Notes: a model not told the origin generated them from the letters alone. A DNA stretch of 15,362 nucleotides from Solobacterium sp. UBA3691 (GCA_002372175.1 DFIS01000034.1:1-15362), one strand, 5' to 3'; counted from the stretch's first letter, positions 1 to 6,584 are shown. Translations and numbers: made by a program.

Positions 1-148
1 ATAAGCCGAAACATCCGGTCTTGATGACCTTTACTTCATTCTCCAGACCGTATTTTTTGAGGGCTTCATTAAAATTGTCATAGATCAGTGCTGAATCGCT
101 GGCTGTACAACCCGTACCTGCGCAGCAGAGAACATTTGTACGATACAT
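1..148 (-). CDS. nuoF: NADH-binding subunit of [FeFe]-hydrogenase (NuoF/HydB-like), N-terminal fragment
   Basis: The gene is cut by the left window edge, so only the first 49 residues are visible. They form the start of the thioredoxin-like [2Fe-2S] domain that sits at the N-terminus of HydB-type NuoF proteins: MYRTNVLCCAGTGCTAS, with Cys9 and Cys14 in a C-x4-C pair, and a later TGCFG (Cys46) that begins the second ligand pair. In this family the rest of the protein carries FMN- and NAD(H)-binding domains and further Fe-S clusters, passing electrons between NADH and the hydrogenase subunit. The start ATG is at 148, with a GGAGG ribosome binding site at about 157-161, only 3 bases after the stop of the upstream [2Fe-2S] gene. 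It is the last visible gene of the hydrogenase operon. The assignment as HydB rather than a respiratory NuoF is inferred from the neighbouring genes. Confidence 0.85.
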   Translation of the reverse strand, partial: MYRTNVLCCAGTGCTASDSALIYDNFNEALKKYGLENEVKVIKTGCFGL

Positions 149-151
149 TAA

Positions 152-526
152 TTATGCCTCCTTGCTCTGGGCAGCATTTACAGTGAACTCTTCGATAATG
201 TGACCTTTACCGATATGCTCTTCCAGGATCTTTGCCGCCTTATCCGGATTTACATGAACATAAGTTGTATGTTCACCATCTTTTCCGTATACTTCAACGA
301 TCGGCTCATAGACGCACATACCAATGCATCCTGTCTGTGTGATCGTACAGTTATACGCTTTTTCTGCCGTTTCCTCAACAAGACGGTTTAAGACCGGACG
401 TGCACCGGCTGCGATACCGCAGGTAGCCATACCGACAACAACACGGTAGTCCTTCTCACCCTCGCGCATTTCGACACGCTTTAACGCTGCTTCACGCATC
501 TTTTTGAGATCTTCTAAACTCTTCAT
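152..526 (-). CDS. thioredoxin-like (2Fe-2S) ferredoxin-domain protein of the hydrogenase operon
   Basis: This 124-residue soluble protein belongs to the thioredoxin-like [2Fe-2S] ferredoxin fold that is related to the NuoE C-terminal domain and often sits just before nuoF in hydrogenase operons. The visible cysteine motifs are TCGIAAGA (Cys36) and TQTGCIGMC (Cys67 and Cys71). The canonical second cysteine of the first C-x4-C pair is absent; Cys60 is a possible substitute. It probably relays electrons to, or associates with, the NADH-binding subunit, but no direct role is provable from sequence. The start at 526 has AAAGGAGG seven bases upstream and overlaps the stop of the preceding ATPase gene by four bases (ATGA), indicating translational coupling. 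Confidence 0.85.
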   Translation of the reverse strand: MKSLEDLKKMREAALKRVEMREGEKDYRVVVGMATCGIAAGARPVLNRLVEETAEKAYNCTITQTGCIGMCVYEPIVEVYGKDGEHTTYVHVNPDKAAKILEEHIGKGHIIEEFTVNAAQSKEA

Positions 527-1077
527 CTCATTTCCTCCTTTGCTTGTTCAATGCCCTCGTTTATATAAGATCTGATCCAGAGGAGGATATCAGGTTCACA
601 AATGCTTACGCCCTCTAACTGTTCCTTAATATCTGCCGTTCTGAATAAGAACTCATTGACATCTGTTACATAACGCAGTTCATAATCGATGTCTTCATTA
701 GACTGTATGCACTGCATCATCATAGCTCCGATATTCCCCATTGGCGGAGTATCTATGTGATCGCGCTGTACAGATGCCGTTAGTTTTGTGCCAACACCCA
801 GTGTACTGTCGATATGCAGCGAACCTCCGCAGGTCTCCGTAAGACCCTTCATAAAGGCCAGCCCCATACCGATGCTCCGGGTATTTCTTGATGTTGTAAA
901 GGGATCTGTTACCCTGGCAAGAAACTCAGGTGTCATACCCCTTCCGTCATCTTCTATCTCCATCAGGATCAGGTTTCTGAGGATACTGTCAGTAATAACG
1001 ATTCTGATCAGCCGGGCATCCGCCCCGATACTGTTCATAATGATTTCCAGCATATGCATTGCCAGATCTTCCATCAT
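523..1077 (-). CDS. GHKL/HATPase_c ATP-binding protein (histidine-kinase-like, no kinase partner domain)
   Basis: The first ~105 of 184 residues form a GHKL ATPase domain: an N-box around EIIMNSIGAD (residues 11-20), the G1 box DDGRGM (43-48), an F-box-like TDPFTTSR (57-64), the G2 box GMGL (70-73) and GVGTKL (94-99). There is no dimerisation/phosphoacceptor domain, receiver domain or membrane segment, so it is not a conventional sensor kinase. The C-terminal ~75 residues are acidic and match nothing I recognise. It lies between the PHP gene and the [2Fe-2S] gene in the hydrogenase operon, a position where such orphan ATPases are commonly found. The start at 1077 overlaps the PHP stop by four bases. 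A second in-frame ATG at 1074 has better spacing from the weak AGGA site and may be the true start. Confidence 0.83.
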   Translation of the reverse strand: MMEDLAMHMLEIIMNSIGADARLIRIVITDSILRNLILMEIEDDGRGMTPEFLARVTDPFTTSRNTRSIGMGLAFMKGLTETCGGSLHIDSTLGVGTKLTASVQRDHIDTPPMGNIGAMMMQCIQSNEDIDYELRYVTDVNEFLFRTADIKEQLEGVSICEPDILLWIRSYINEGIEQAKEEMR

Positions 1078-1775
1078 ATCCTGTCACCCCACAGCCTGCT
1101 GAAGTCTTTATCTGATATCTCGTGCTCCCTTTCTGAGATATCGATCAGTCTGTGCGCATCGGAATCGATCAGCCAGACCGTATCATTCTCCCTGATCCAG
1201 GGATGTGTATCAAGCACTCTCTGTTTCTGTTCGGGAGTCTTTACCTCAAGACCGTCATAAGGCAGTCCCATCGGTATAAAACCAAGCTGGTTTGTCACAC
1301 TGTTCTCTCTGTCAAGAACATGTGCCAGTACGGCAGCACCGCCGCACTCGTGGATCTTATCCACCGTTTCTTCCAGACTGACATCCAGCGATACCAGCAG
1401 AAGTCTGTCCTCGGTACCGATGACCTGATCGTTTTCATCACAGATCAGCTGATCACCGAAGAAATCCGTTCTGTTAGGTATATCCGGCATGTGCATGTCG
1501 ATCCATTCCTGAAACGGAAATGTATCTTCCAGTCTGCGGAACAGACCGAGAATATGCACTTCTTCGATCGTCTGGATCTCACAGCCGCAGAGCACTTTCA
1601 TGCCTGTAGCCTCTGCTGCTTTGACAAATGCAGGCAGCTGTTTCGTCGAGTTATGATCCGTCAGTGCGATCAGATCAAGCTCCTTGATCAAAGCCATGTT
1701 GCAGATATTGTTAGGAGTCATTTCATTCTCCGCACATGGTGAGAGACAGCTGTGCATATGCAGGTCGTAAAACAT
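1074..1775 (-). CDS. PHP-domain metal-dependent phosphoesterase
   Basis: This 233-residue protein has a complete-looking PHP metallo-phosphoesterase active site: DLHMHS (His6 and His8), LTDHNS (Asp40, His41), GCEIQT (Glu66), His74 in EEVHILG, LAHV (His152) and DSDAH (Asp204, Asp206, His208). PHP proteins bind two or three metal ions and hydrolyse phosphoesters such as nucleotides or histidinol phosphate. The substrate here is unknown. Its place between a DRTGG gene and an ATPase gene in the hydrogenase operon suggests a role in signalling or nucleotide turnover rather than histidine synthesis. The start at 1775 shares one base with the preceding stop (TAATG), with AGGTG four bases upstream. 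Confidence 0.85.
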   Translation of the reverse strand: MFYDLHMHSCLSPCAENEMTPNNICNMALIKELDLIALTDHNSTKQLPAFVKAAEATGMKVLCGCEIQTIEEVHILGLFRRLEDTFPFQEWIDMHMPDIPNRTDFFGDQLICDENDQVIGTEDRLLLVSLDVSLEETVDKIHECGGAAVLAHVLDRENSVTNQLGFIPMGLPYDGLEVKTPEQKQRVLDTHPWIRENDTVWLIDSDAHRLIDISEREHEISDKDFSRLWGDRI

Positions 1776-2107
1776 TACACACCTGCTTCGATCATCTTTT
1801 TCGCTGTTTCAAATACAGGGATACCTGTCTCTATGACAGCGATCTCCTCTTCTTCTGCTCTTGCAGCGATCTCTTCCGGAAGATTAGCTCCGTCAGCGAT
1901 CAGTATGCAGGAGAATTCGCGAAGTTTGGAAACAGCAATAATATTCATATGAACCTGAACTGTGATCCAGGCCTGACCCGGTTCCCCGTTGCCCATGACC
2001 CAGCTCAGCAGATCACCGCAGTAAACACCTGTTATTTCGGTATTCAGATCTACGTTCTTTGTTACTGGTTTCCAGCCGGTCTTTTCGATCAGCTCACTGA
2101 TTAACAT
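1775..2107 (-). CDS. DRTGG-domain protein 1
   Basis: This small soluble protein of 110 residues resembles the DRTGG domain, a ligand- or partner-binding module also found in phosphotransacetylase N-terminal regions and in some CBS-domain proteins. Supporting segments are LNTEITGVYCGDLLSWVM (about residues 22-39) and an alternating hydrophobic pattern through IAVIETGIPVFETA near the C-terminus. No catalytic residues are evident. A second, diverged DRTGG-like gene lies at 3692-4066, so the operon carries two. The start at 2107 has GGAGG six bases upstream and overlaps the 3' end of the iron-sulfur gene by 14 bases. The family call is reasonably sure; the function is not known. Confidence 0.75.
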   Translation of the reverse strand: MLISELIEKTGWKPVTKNVDLNTEITGVYCGDLLSWVMGNGEPGQAWITVQVHMNIIAVSKLREFSCILIADGANLPEEIAARAEEEEIAVIETGIPVFETAKKMIEAGV

Positions 2108-3293
2108 CTTCTTCCTCCTTCATAACAGGCAGTATACGACAGTCTGTCAGCTGACGTGTGCCTTTAACGATCTCTTCGGCCATGATCCTGCATGTCTGCA
2201 TGCCGCAGGCACTGCAGTCATAACCCGGCAGTTTCTCCAGCATCTGATTCACTTTATTGAAGAAACTGATCCTCTCGGCAAACGTCTTGATCGTGTCTGT
2301 CGGAATCGTCATTTCATCTGTAAACATGATATCAAACGGGATCGATATATCCGGACGGTCATCAGTCTCCGCCAGTGCATGTATGTTGTTCCTGGCAAGA
2401 TAACTGTTGCCGAAGAGCAGATGCCCTCCTGCACACCCGTTAAAGCACGGAAACAGATACAGAAGCTGGAAAGACTTCAGCAGATCAAACTCTGCCAGAT
2501 CAAGAATATTCGTTACCTTCTCAAATCCGTCAGCGATCAGGTATTCCGGTTTCTGAAGCATCAGTGCAGGATTGCAGGACTGCAGACCGTTACGGTAAGG
2601 TCTGACTTTCAGTCTGCCCTGCTCCATATGTCTCTGGATCTCCGGGAAGATATCGACGATCGCCAGTGCATGATCTGTTTCATAACGCATATTCCCGTAC
2701 GGATACTTGGCCAGCTCCAGCTTTGCTTCACACTCACAGCAGTTGAAGATACCAACTCTGCCGTGATCTGTGAGTCTGCTGCGTATCATCTTGGCTGCGA
2801 TCTCACTGGGATACGCAATAGGTGCCAGATGATCAAGCAGCATCGGATAGCTGTGTTCTACAAGTTTATTGACGACCGGGCAGAATGATGCAATAACCGA
2901 TGTATCAGCGTATTCGTCCGCAAGCCGGTATACTTCCGACATAACAGCGCCTTCATACGGACTGATATCGACGACTTCATCAAAGCCCAGACAGGATATC
3001 GCATTGAACAGGTCTTCCAGTTCATCCAGCCCCGAACAGTTGCTGATCAGGGAACTGGGAACCATGCACACCGTATAATCATACTGTTCAAGATCATGCA
3101 GTGTACTGCCTCTGGCAAGCAGTCCCTTGCTGTGGCAGGAACTGATGCATCTTCCGCAGTTCAGACATCTGTCATCATTGATGATGATGCGGTTATCAAC
3201 CATGCTCAGCGCCGAAGTCGGACATGCTTTAACACATTTCATGCACTTGATGCACTGATCCAGTGTATATGTCACGACTGACCGCTTATGCAT
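2094..3293 (-). CDS. [FeFe]-hydrogenase-domain iron-sulfur protein, probably non-catalytic/sensory
   Basis: The 399-residue protein starts with two [4Fe-4S] ferredoxin motifs (Cys14, 17, 20, 24 and Cys43, 46, 49, 53). A domain like the large-subunit C-terminus of [FeFe]-hydrogenases follows (about 70-330), and then a C-terminal cluster motif YDCSACGMQTC (Cys360, 363, 368, with Cys385). Recognisable H-cluster positions are ASFCPVV (Cys138), FNCCECEAK (Cys185/186) and LFPCFNGCAGG (Cys283, 287). In catalytic enzymes the first motif is TSCCP; here Phe137 replaces the cysteine that carries protons, and the other two motifs are also diverged. I infer a sensor or electron-transfer protein rather than an active hydrogenase. 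The start at 3293 overlaps the upstream ATPase gene by 8 bases and has only a weak AGG ribosome binding site, so translation is probably coupled. Confidence 0.83.
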   Translation of the reverse strand: MHKRSVVTYTLDQCIKCMKCVKACPTSALSMVDNRIIINDDRCLNCGRCISSCHSKGLLARGSTLHDLEQYDYTVCMVPSSLISNCSGLDELEDLFNAISCLGFDEVVDISPYEGAVMSEVYRLADEYADTSVIASFCPVVNKLVEHSYPMLLDHLAPIAYPSEIAAKMIRSRLTDHGRVGIFNCCECEAKLELAKYPYGNMRYETDHALAIVDIFPEIQRHMEQGRLKVRPYRNGLQSCNPALMLQKPEYLIADGFEKVTNILDLAEFDLLKSFQLLYLFPCFNGCAGGHLLFGNSYLARNNIHALAETDDRPDISIPFDIMFTDEMTIPTDTIKTFAERISFFNKVNQMLEKLPGYDCSACGMQTCRIMAEEIVKGTRQLTDCRILPVMKEEEDVNQ

Positions 3294-3711
3294 TGTGGAA
3301 ACCTACCGTTAAAGTTGTCCCTGAAGGACTTGTCTTGATATCGAACGTATCCGATACTCGTTTAATATTCGGAAGTCCCATACCGGCACCAAAGCCAAGA
3401 TTTCTGGCTTCATCATTCGCCGTACTGAATCCCGGCGTCAGAGCTTTTTCAAGATCCGGTATACCGGGACCAACGTCGGTAAAGGTCAGGATAATATCTC
3501 CGTCATCCATGATGTCAAGGTCTACTCTGCCGCCGTCGGAATGAATCACCAGATTGATCTCGGCTTCATAACAGGCAACCGCAATACGTCTGAGCACCTG
3601 TGCACCGACACCGATCTTCTTCAGCATGTCTTTGACTCTGCTGCTCACCTTACCGGCATTACCGTAATCATTTTTGCTTACAGTATATTCTTCATGCAGA
3701 ATGACTGCCAT
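3286..3711 (-). CDS. RsbW/SpoIIAB-like ATP-binding protein
   Basis: This 141-residue GHKL ATPase resembles anti-sigma-factor serine kinases (RsbW/SpoIIAB). It has an N-box in ACYEAEINLVIHS, a G1 box TDVGPGIPD, a G2 box GFGAGMGLPNIKRVSD and a terminal SGTTL motif. No STAS-domain antagonist or sigma factor gene lies nearby, so a partner-switching role is inferred from family only. The start at 3711 is chosen because GGAGG sits five bases upstream of MAVILHEEY and the fold begins there. The reading frame remains open to 3843, but that stretch duplicates the DRTGG gene in another frame and lacks a ribosome binding site. The start lies 20 bases inside the upstream DRTGG gene; the stop overlaps the next gene by 8 bases. 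Confidence 0.85.
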   Translation of the reverse strand: MAVILHEEYTVSKNDYGNAGKVSSRVKDMLKKIGVGAQVLRRIAVACYEAEINLVIHSDGGRVDLDIMDDGDIILTFTDVGPGIPDLEKALTPGFSTANDEARNLGFGAGMGLPNIKRVSDTFDIKTSPSGTTLTVGFHNA

Positions 3712-4066
3712 GGATCCCTCCAAGCCCTTTGGAATACAGTATTCCGCAGGTTTCATACATTGTAAAACCTGTCGTAAATAAATTGACACCGACATCTTTG
3801 GCCATTTCCAGAGCTTCCTCAGGGAGACTCTTTCCGCGGACAAATATGATCATTTCAATATCAAGCATCTCTGCAGTACGCAGTACCTGAGAATTGCACA
3901 GACCCGTGATCAGGATCGTACCTTCCGGAGAATCCTGGATCAGAGCAAGTGCATCGGACATCAGATCACTAGCAAATGCTGCCTCGTAATCCTTTTTGAG
4001 CAGATGCTCATTCCAGATCGAAAGCGGCTTTGCATTGATTGCATCGATGATATCCTGAGCAATCAT
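3692..4066 (-). CDS. DRTGG-like domain protein 2
   Basis: This 124-residue soluble protein has the alternating pattern of a DRTGG-type domain: GTILITGLCNSQVLRTAEML followed by IEMIIFVRGKSLPEEALEMA and VNLFTTGFTMYETCGILYSKGL. It is diverged from the second DRTGG protein at 1775-2107. It lies directly between nuoE and the RsbW-like gene, and its start shares one base with the nuoE stop (TAATG). Its last seven codons overlap the next gene and contain that gene's ribosome binding site. The ligand is unknown; co-location suggests that it works with the ATPase and the iron-sulfur protein. Confidence 0.72.
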   Translation of the reverse strand: MIAQDIIDAINAKPLSIWNEHLLKKDYEAAFASDLMSDALALIQDSPEGTILITGLCNSQVLRTAEMLDIEMIIFVRGKSLPEEALEMAKDVGVNLFTTGFTMYETCGILYSKGLGGIHGSHSA

Positions 4067-4569
4067 TATGCAGGCAGTGTTTCCTGAGTAGCTTCAGCAC
4101 TGCGGATCGCGTTGATCTCCTCAGCGATCTTCTTCTTTGTGCAGGCGCCGACAACACGTCCGTCAATTACACATACAGGAGCAAGACCGCAGGCACCAAG
4201 GCATCTTGTTGCATCAAGAGAGAACAGGCCGTCGGCACTGGTTCTGTTGACTTCAGCACCGGTAAGCGCGATTGCTTCATCGATCAGGCTCTGCGCACCC
4301 TTAACGTAGCATGCTGTACCCAGGCATACATTGACAACATGTTTACCCTTAGGTTCTGTTGTAAACTGCGCATAGAAGTTAACAACACCGAAAACTTCGG
4401 CAGCACTGACACCGGCAGCATTTCCGATCTTTTCCATTGCCTCAAACGGAATGTAACCAAGTTTGTCCTGAACTTCATGCAGCATGACGATTACAGGTCC
4501 GGGTTCACTCTTGTGAGCCTCAACGACCTCATCAATTAATTTGAGAGCTTCTCCATTGAGCTTTTTCAT
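4066..4569 (-). CDS. nuoE: NADH dehydrogenase 24 kDa-like subunit E / [FeFe]-hydrogenase subunit gamma
   Basis: The 167-residue protein is a full-length NuoE/HydC: an N-terminal helical part (about 1-75) and a thioredoxin-like [2Fe-2S] domain with all four ligands, CLGTAC (Cys82 and Cys87) and CLGAC (Cys123 and Cys127). It usually forms a complex with the NuoF/HydB and catalytic HydA subunits and passes electrons between NADH-linked FMN and the iron-sulfur chain. It is the first gene of the hydrogenase operon. The start at 4569 has AAGGAGG seven bases upstream. A hydrogenase rather than complex I role is inferred from the downstream hydrogenase-domain gene and the lack of other nuo genes. Hydrogenase nomenclature would call it hydC. 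Confidence 0.92.
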   Translation of the reverse strand: MKKLNGEALKLIDEVVEAHKSEPGPVIVMLHEVQDKLGYIPFEAMEKIGNAAGVSAAEVFGVVNFYAQFTTEPKGKHVVNVCLGTACYVKGAQSLIDEAIALTGAEVNRTSADGLFSLDATRCLGACGLAPVCVIDGRVVGACTKKKIAEEINAIRSAEATQETLPA

Positions 4570-4702
4570 GCTTCTTCCTCCTTAATCTCTCAAACCGGTA
4601 TAAACCGGGAATATACCGAATCGGATATCCATGCCATCCGGCATAAGCATATCTATCATCGAATACAGGCTTAAAGAATGCACTGCAGTCTGATTGCTTC
4701 AT
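4532..4702 (-). other. possible leader ORF upstream of and overlapping nuoE
   Basis: A 56-codon reading frame starts at an ATG at 4702 and ends with TGA at 4532-4534, inside nuoE in another frame. It has no ribosome binding site. In the same frame upstream, an 11-codon mini-ORF (MHRPEWLIDLL) runs from 4747 to a TGA at 4712-4714. The 56-codon peptide is rich in aromatic and basic residues (for example YAYAGWHGYPIRYIPGLYR). I do not recognise it. It may be chance, a leader peptide or a gene remnant, and it lies across the predicted leader hairpins. Confidence 0.2.
4596..4618 (-). promoter_or_regulatory. leader hairpins just upstream of the nuoE ribosome binding site
   Basis: CGGTATA and TATACCG arms (4612-4618 and 4596-4602) form a perfect 7-bp stem with a 9-base loop, ending 12 bases before the AAGGAGG of nuoE. 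An alternative 5-bp stem CCGGT-TTAT-ACCGG (4595-4608) uses the same bases, so the two are mutually exclusive. No terminator-like U-run follows. They could influence initiation of the hydrogenase operon; this is inference from sequence only. Confidence 0.4.
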
Positions 4703-4729
4703 GAAGAGACTTCACAGCAGATCAATCAG
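4690..4729 (-). promoter_or_regulatory. long imperfect hairpin in the hydrogenase operon leader
   Basis: In the putative leader RNA, CTGATTG (4723-4729) pairs perfectly with CAATCAG (4690-4696). Inside, after an asymmetric internal loop, TGTGAAG pairs with CTTCATG (with two G-U pairs) around a three-base loop. The composite structure covers 40 bases about 125-160 bases upstream of nuoE. I do not recognise it as a known riboswitch. Confidence 0.4.
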
Positions 4730-4759
4730 CCATTCAGGCCTGTGCATCCTTTCACAAGT

Positions 4760-4788
4760 ATTATACTATAAATCACTTGGACCGCCAG
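4760..4788 (-). promoter_or_regulatory. possible promoter of the hydrogenase operon
   Basis: A perfect -10 hexamer TATAAT lies at 4760-4765 on the minus strand. The sequence 17 bases upstream (CTGGCG, 4783-4788) is a poor -35, so activation or read-through from thrS may contribute. Initiation near 4753 would give a leader of about 180 bases before nuoE. No convincing thrS terminator lies between. Confidence 0.45.
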
Positions 4789-4829
4789 TATTATCCTTGT
4801 CACAAAGGCTGTTTTTTAAGCCGGGATAC

Positions 4830-6584
4830 TTATTTTTTTGCTCTGATCTCATCAAGCAGAAGCTCCTTGGCTTCCTCAAATGTAAGCTTTGTCTCCTGCT
4901 TCTGACCATATCTTCTCAAGGTCACGGAGTGATTGTTCACTTCGTTGTCGCCGACAACAAGTTCCACCGGGATCTTCTTTGTCTGGGCTTCTCTGACACG
5001 ATAGCCGAGTTTCTCATTGCGGTCATCGACAGTCACTCTCATACCGATCAGCTTCAGCTCATCCGCCACGTGATGCGCATATTCACCATGTGCATCCGGA
5101 GATACCGGAATCACCGTGATCTGTGTCGGGGAAAGCCATAAAGGCAGAACACCCTTTGTCTCTTCCAGCAGGAAAGCGACGAAACGGTCAAGGGAGCCGA
5201 GGATCGCTCTGTGGATGACGACAGGACGTGCCTTACTGCCGTCTCTGTCTACATATTCAAGTTCAAATCTCTCCGGCAGCTGATAATCAAGCTGGATCGT
5301 GGAAAGCGTAAACTCATGACCGAGAGCACCGCGGACCTGAACATCGATCTTAGGACCGTAGAAAGCTGCTTCCCCTTCTGCCTCGTAATACTTGACACCC
5401 ATCTCCTTGAGGACTGCACGCAGTTCGGATTCACTTCTCTGCCACAGATCATCGTTGGCAAAGTATTTCTCCGTATTGTTCGGATCACGCAGAGACAGAC
5501 GGAATTCGTAGTTGTCAAAACCGAAGTCTTTATATACATCCAGGATCATCGCGGTTACAGCCTTGATCTCCGATGCGATCTGGTCGGGACGGCAGAACAG
5601 GTGCGAGTCATTCTGTGTGAAAGCACGTGATCTCTCGATACCGGAAAGCGCACCGCCGGCCTCAAAACGGAAGTCATTGGCGATCTCAGCGATACGAATC
5701 GGCAGATCTCTGTAAGAATGCAGAGTGCTCTTGTACATGATCATATGTTCGGGACAGTTCATCGGTCTCAGAACATATTCATCGCTGTCTCTCTCCATGA
5801 CCGGGAACATGTCATCTTTATAATGGGCAAGATGTCCGGAGATCTTATACAGCTTTGTGCTGACAACAGACGGAGTCATGACGTGCAGATAGCCGTTGGC
5901 GATCTCCTTGTCCATGATGTAGTCACTCAGAATACGTCTGACGGTAAAGCCGTTGGGAAGCCACATCGGCAGACCGGAACCAACCGTCTCCGAGAACATG
6001 AACATGGAGAGTTCCTTTCCCAGACGTCTGTGATCTCTCAGCTTGGCATCTTCAAGATCAGCCAGATGTTCCTCAAGTTCTTCAGCAGTCGGCAGACATA
6101 CACCGTAGATCCTCTGCAGAACCTTATTATTCTTGTCACCCTTCCAGTAAGCACCGGAATGCTTCGTCAGTTTGAAGTTCTTCAGCAGTTTTGTGCTTTC
6201 AACATGGGGACCGCGGCAGAGATCGGTAAAATCACCCTGTGTGTAGCAGCTGATGACTGTTTCATCTTCATCCATACGGCTGATCAGATCAACTTTATAC
6301 ATGTCATCCTTGAACATCTCCAGAGCTTCAGGCTTGCTGAGTTCATGACGGACAATACGTTTGCCGTCCTTGGCAAGCTTCTTCATCTCTTTTTCGATCT
6401 TCGGCAGATCCTCATCACGGATAACCTCATCCCCAAGATCGATATCGTAGTAGAAACCTTCCTCTACAACAGGCCCAACCCAGAATTTAGCCTGCGGATA
6501 CAGGTGTTTCACAGCCTGTGCCATCAAATGAGCACAGCTGTGATTCAGAATATTAAGACTCTCGTCTTCCTTAAAATTGCGCAT
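4830..6584 (-). CDS. thrS: threonine--tRNA ligase (ThrRS), lacking the N-terminal TGS domain
   Basis: The 584-residue enzyme charges tRNA-Thr with threonine in the cytoplasm. The editing domain is present near the N-terminus, with HSCAH (His15, His19) and DLCRGPH (Cys123, His127). The class II catalytic core follows: LRPMNCPEH with the zinc-binding cysteine, motif 2 around RFEAGGALSGIERSRAFTQN, and motif 3 in VIHRAILGSLDRF. A C-terminal anticodon-binding domain (ITVIPVSPDAHGEYA onward) completes it. Unlike the ~640-residue E. coli type, no TGS domain precedes the editing domain. The start at 6584 has AGGAGG upstream. The 12-codon extension to 6620 overlaps the T-box terminator and is rejected. 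Expression is probably controlled by the T-box leader. Confidence 0.97.
   Translation of the reverse strand: MRNFKEDESLNILNHSCAHLMAQAVKHLYPQAKFWVGPVVEEGFYYDIDLGDEVIRDEDLPKIEKEMKKLAKDGKRIVRHELSKPEALEMFKDDMYKVDLISRMDEDETVISCYTQGDFTDLCRGPHVESTKLLKNFKLTKHSGAYWKGDKNNKVLQRIYGVCLPTAEELEEHLADLEDAKLRDHRRLGKELSMFMFSETVGSGLPMWLPNGFTVRRILSDYIMDKEIANGYLHVMTPSVVSTKLYKISGHLAHYKDDMFPVMERDSDEYVLRPMNCPEHMIMYKSTLHSYRDLPIRIAEIANDFRFEAGGALSGIERSRAFTQNDSHLFCRPDQIASEIKAVTAMILDVYKDFGFDNYEFRLSLRDPNNTEKYFANDDLWQRSESELRAVLKEMGVKYYEAEGEAAFYGPKIDVQVRGALGHEFTLSTIQLDYQLPERFELEYVDRDGSKARPVVIHRAILGSLDRFVAFLLEETKGVLPLWLSPTQITVIPVSPDAHGEYAHHVADELKLIGMRVTVDDRNEKLGYRVREAQTKKIPVELVVGDNEVNNHSVTLRRYGQKQETKLTFEEAKELLLDEIRAKK

Noticed and set aside
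3712..3843. N-terminal extension of the RsbW-like protein
   Set aside because: The extra 44 codons lie inside the upstream DRTGG gene and lack a ribosome binding site, whereas GGAGG precedes the ATG at 3711.
4700..4720. Possible Rex operator (TGTGAA and TTCATGA halves) in the hydrogenase leader
   Set aside because: The spacer is five rather than four bases and one half-site is mismatched; a hairpin explains the symmetry better.
4806..4823. Possible thrS terminator (GGCT/AGCC)
   Set aside because: The 4-bp stem with an 8-base A-rich loop and no real U-tract is too weak.
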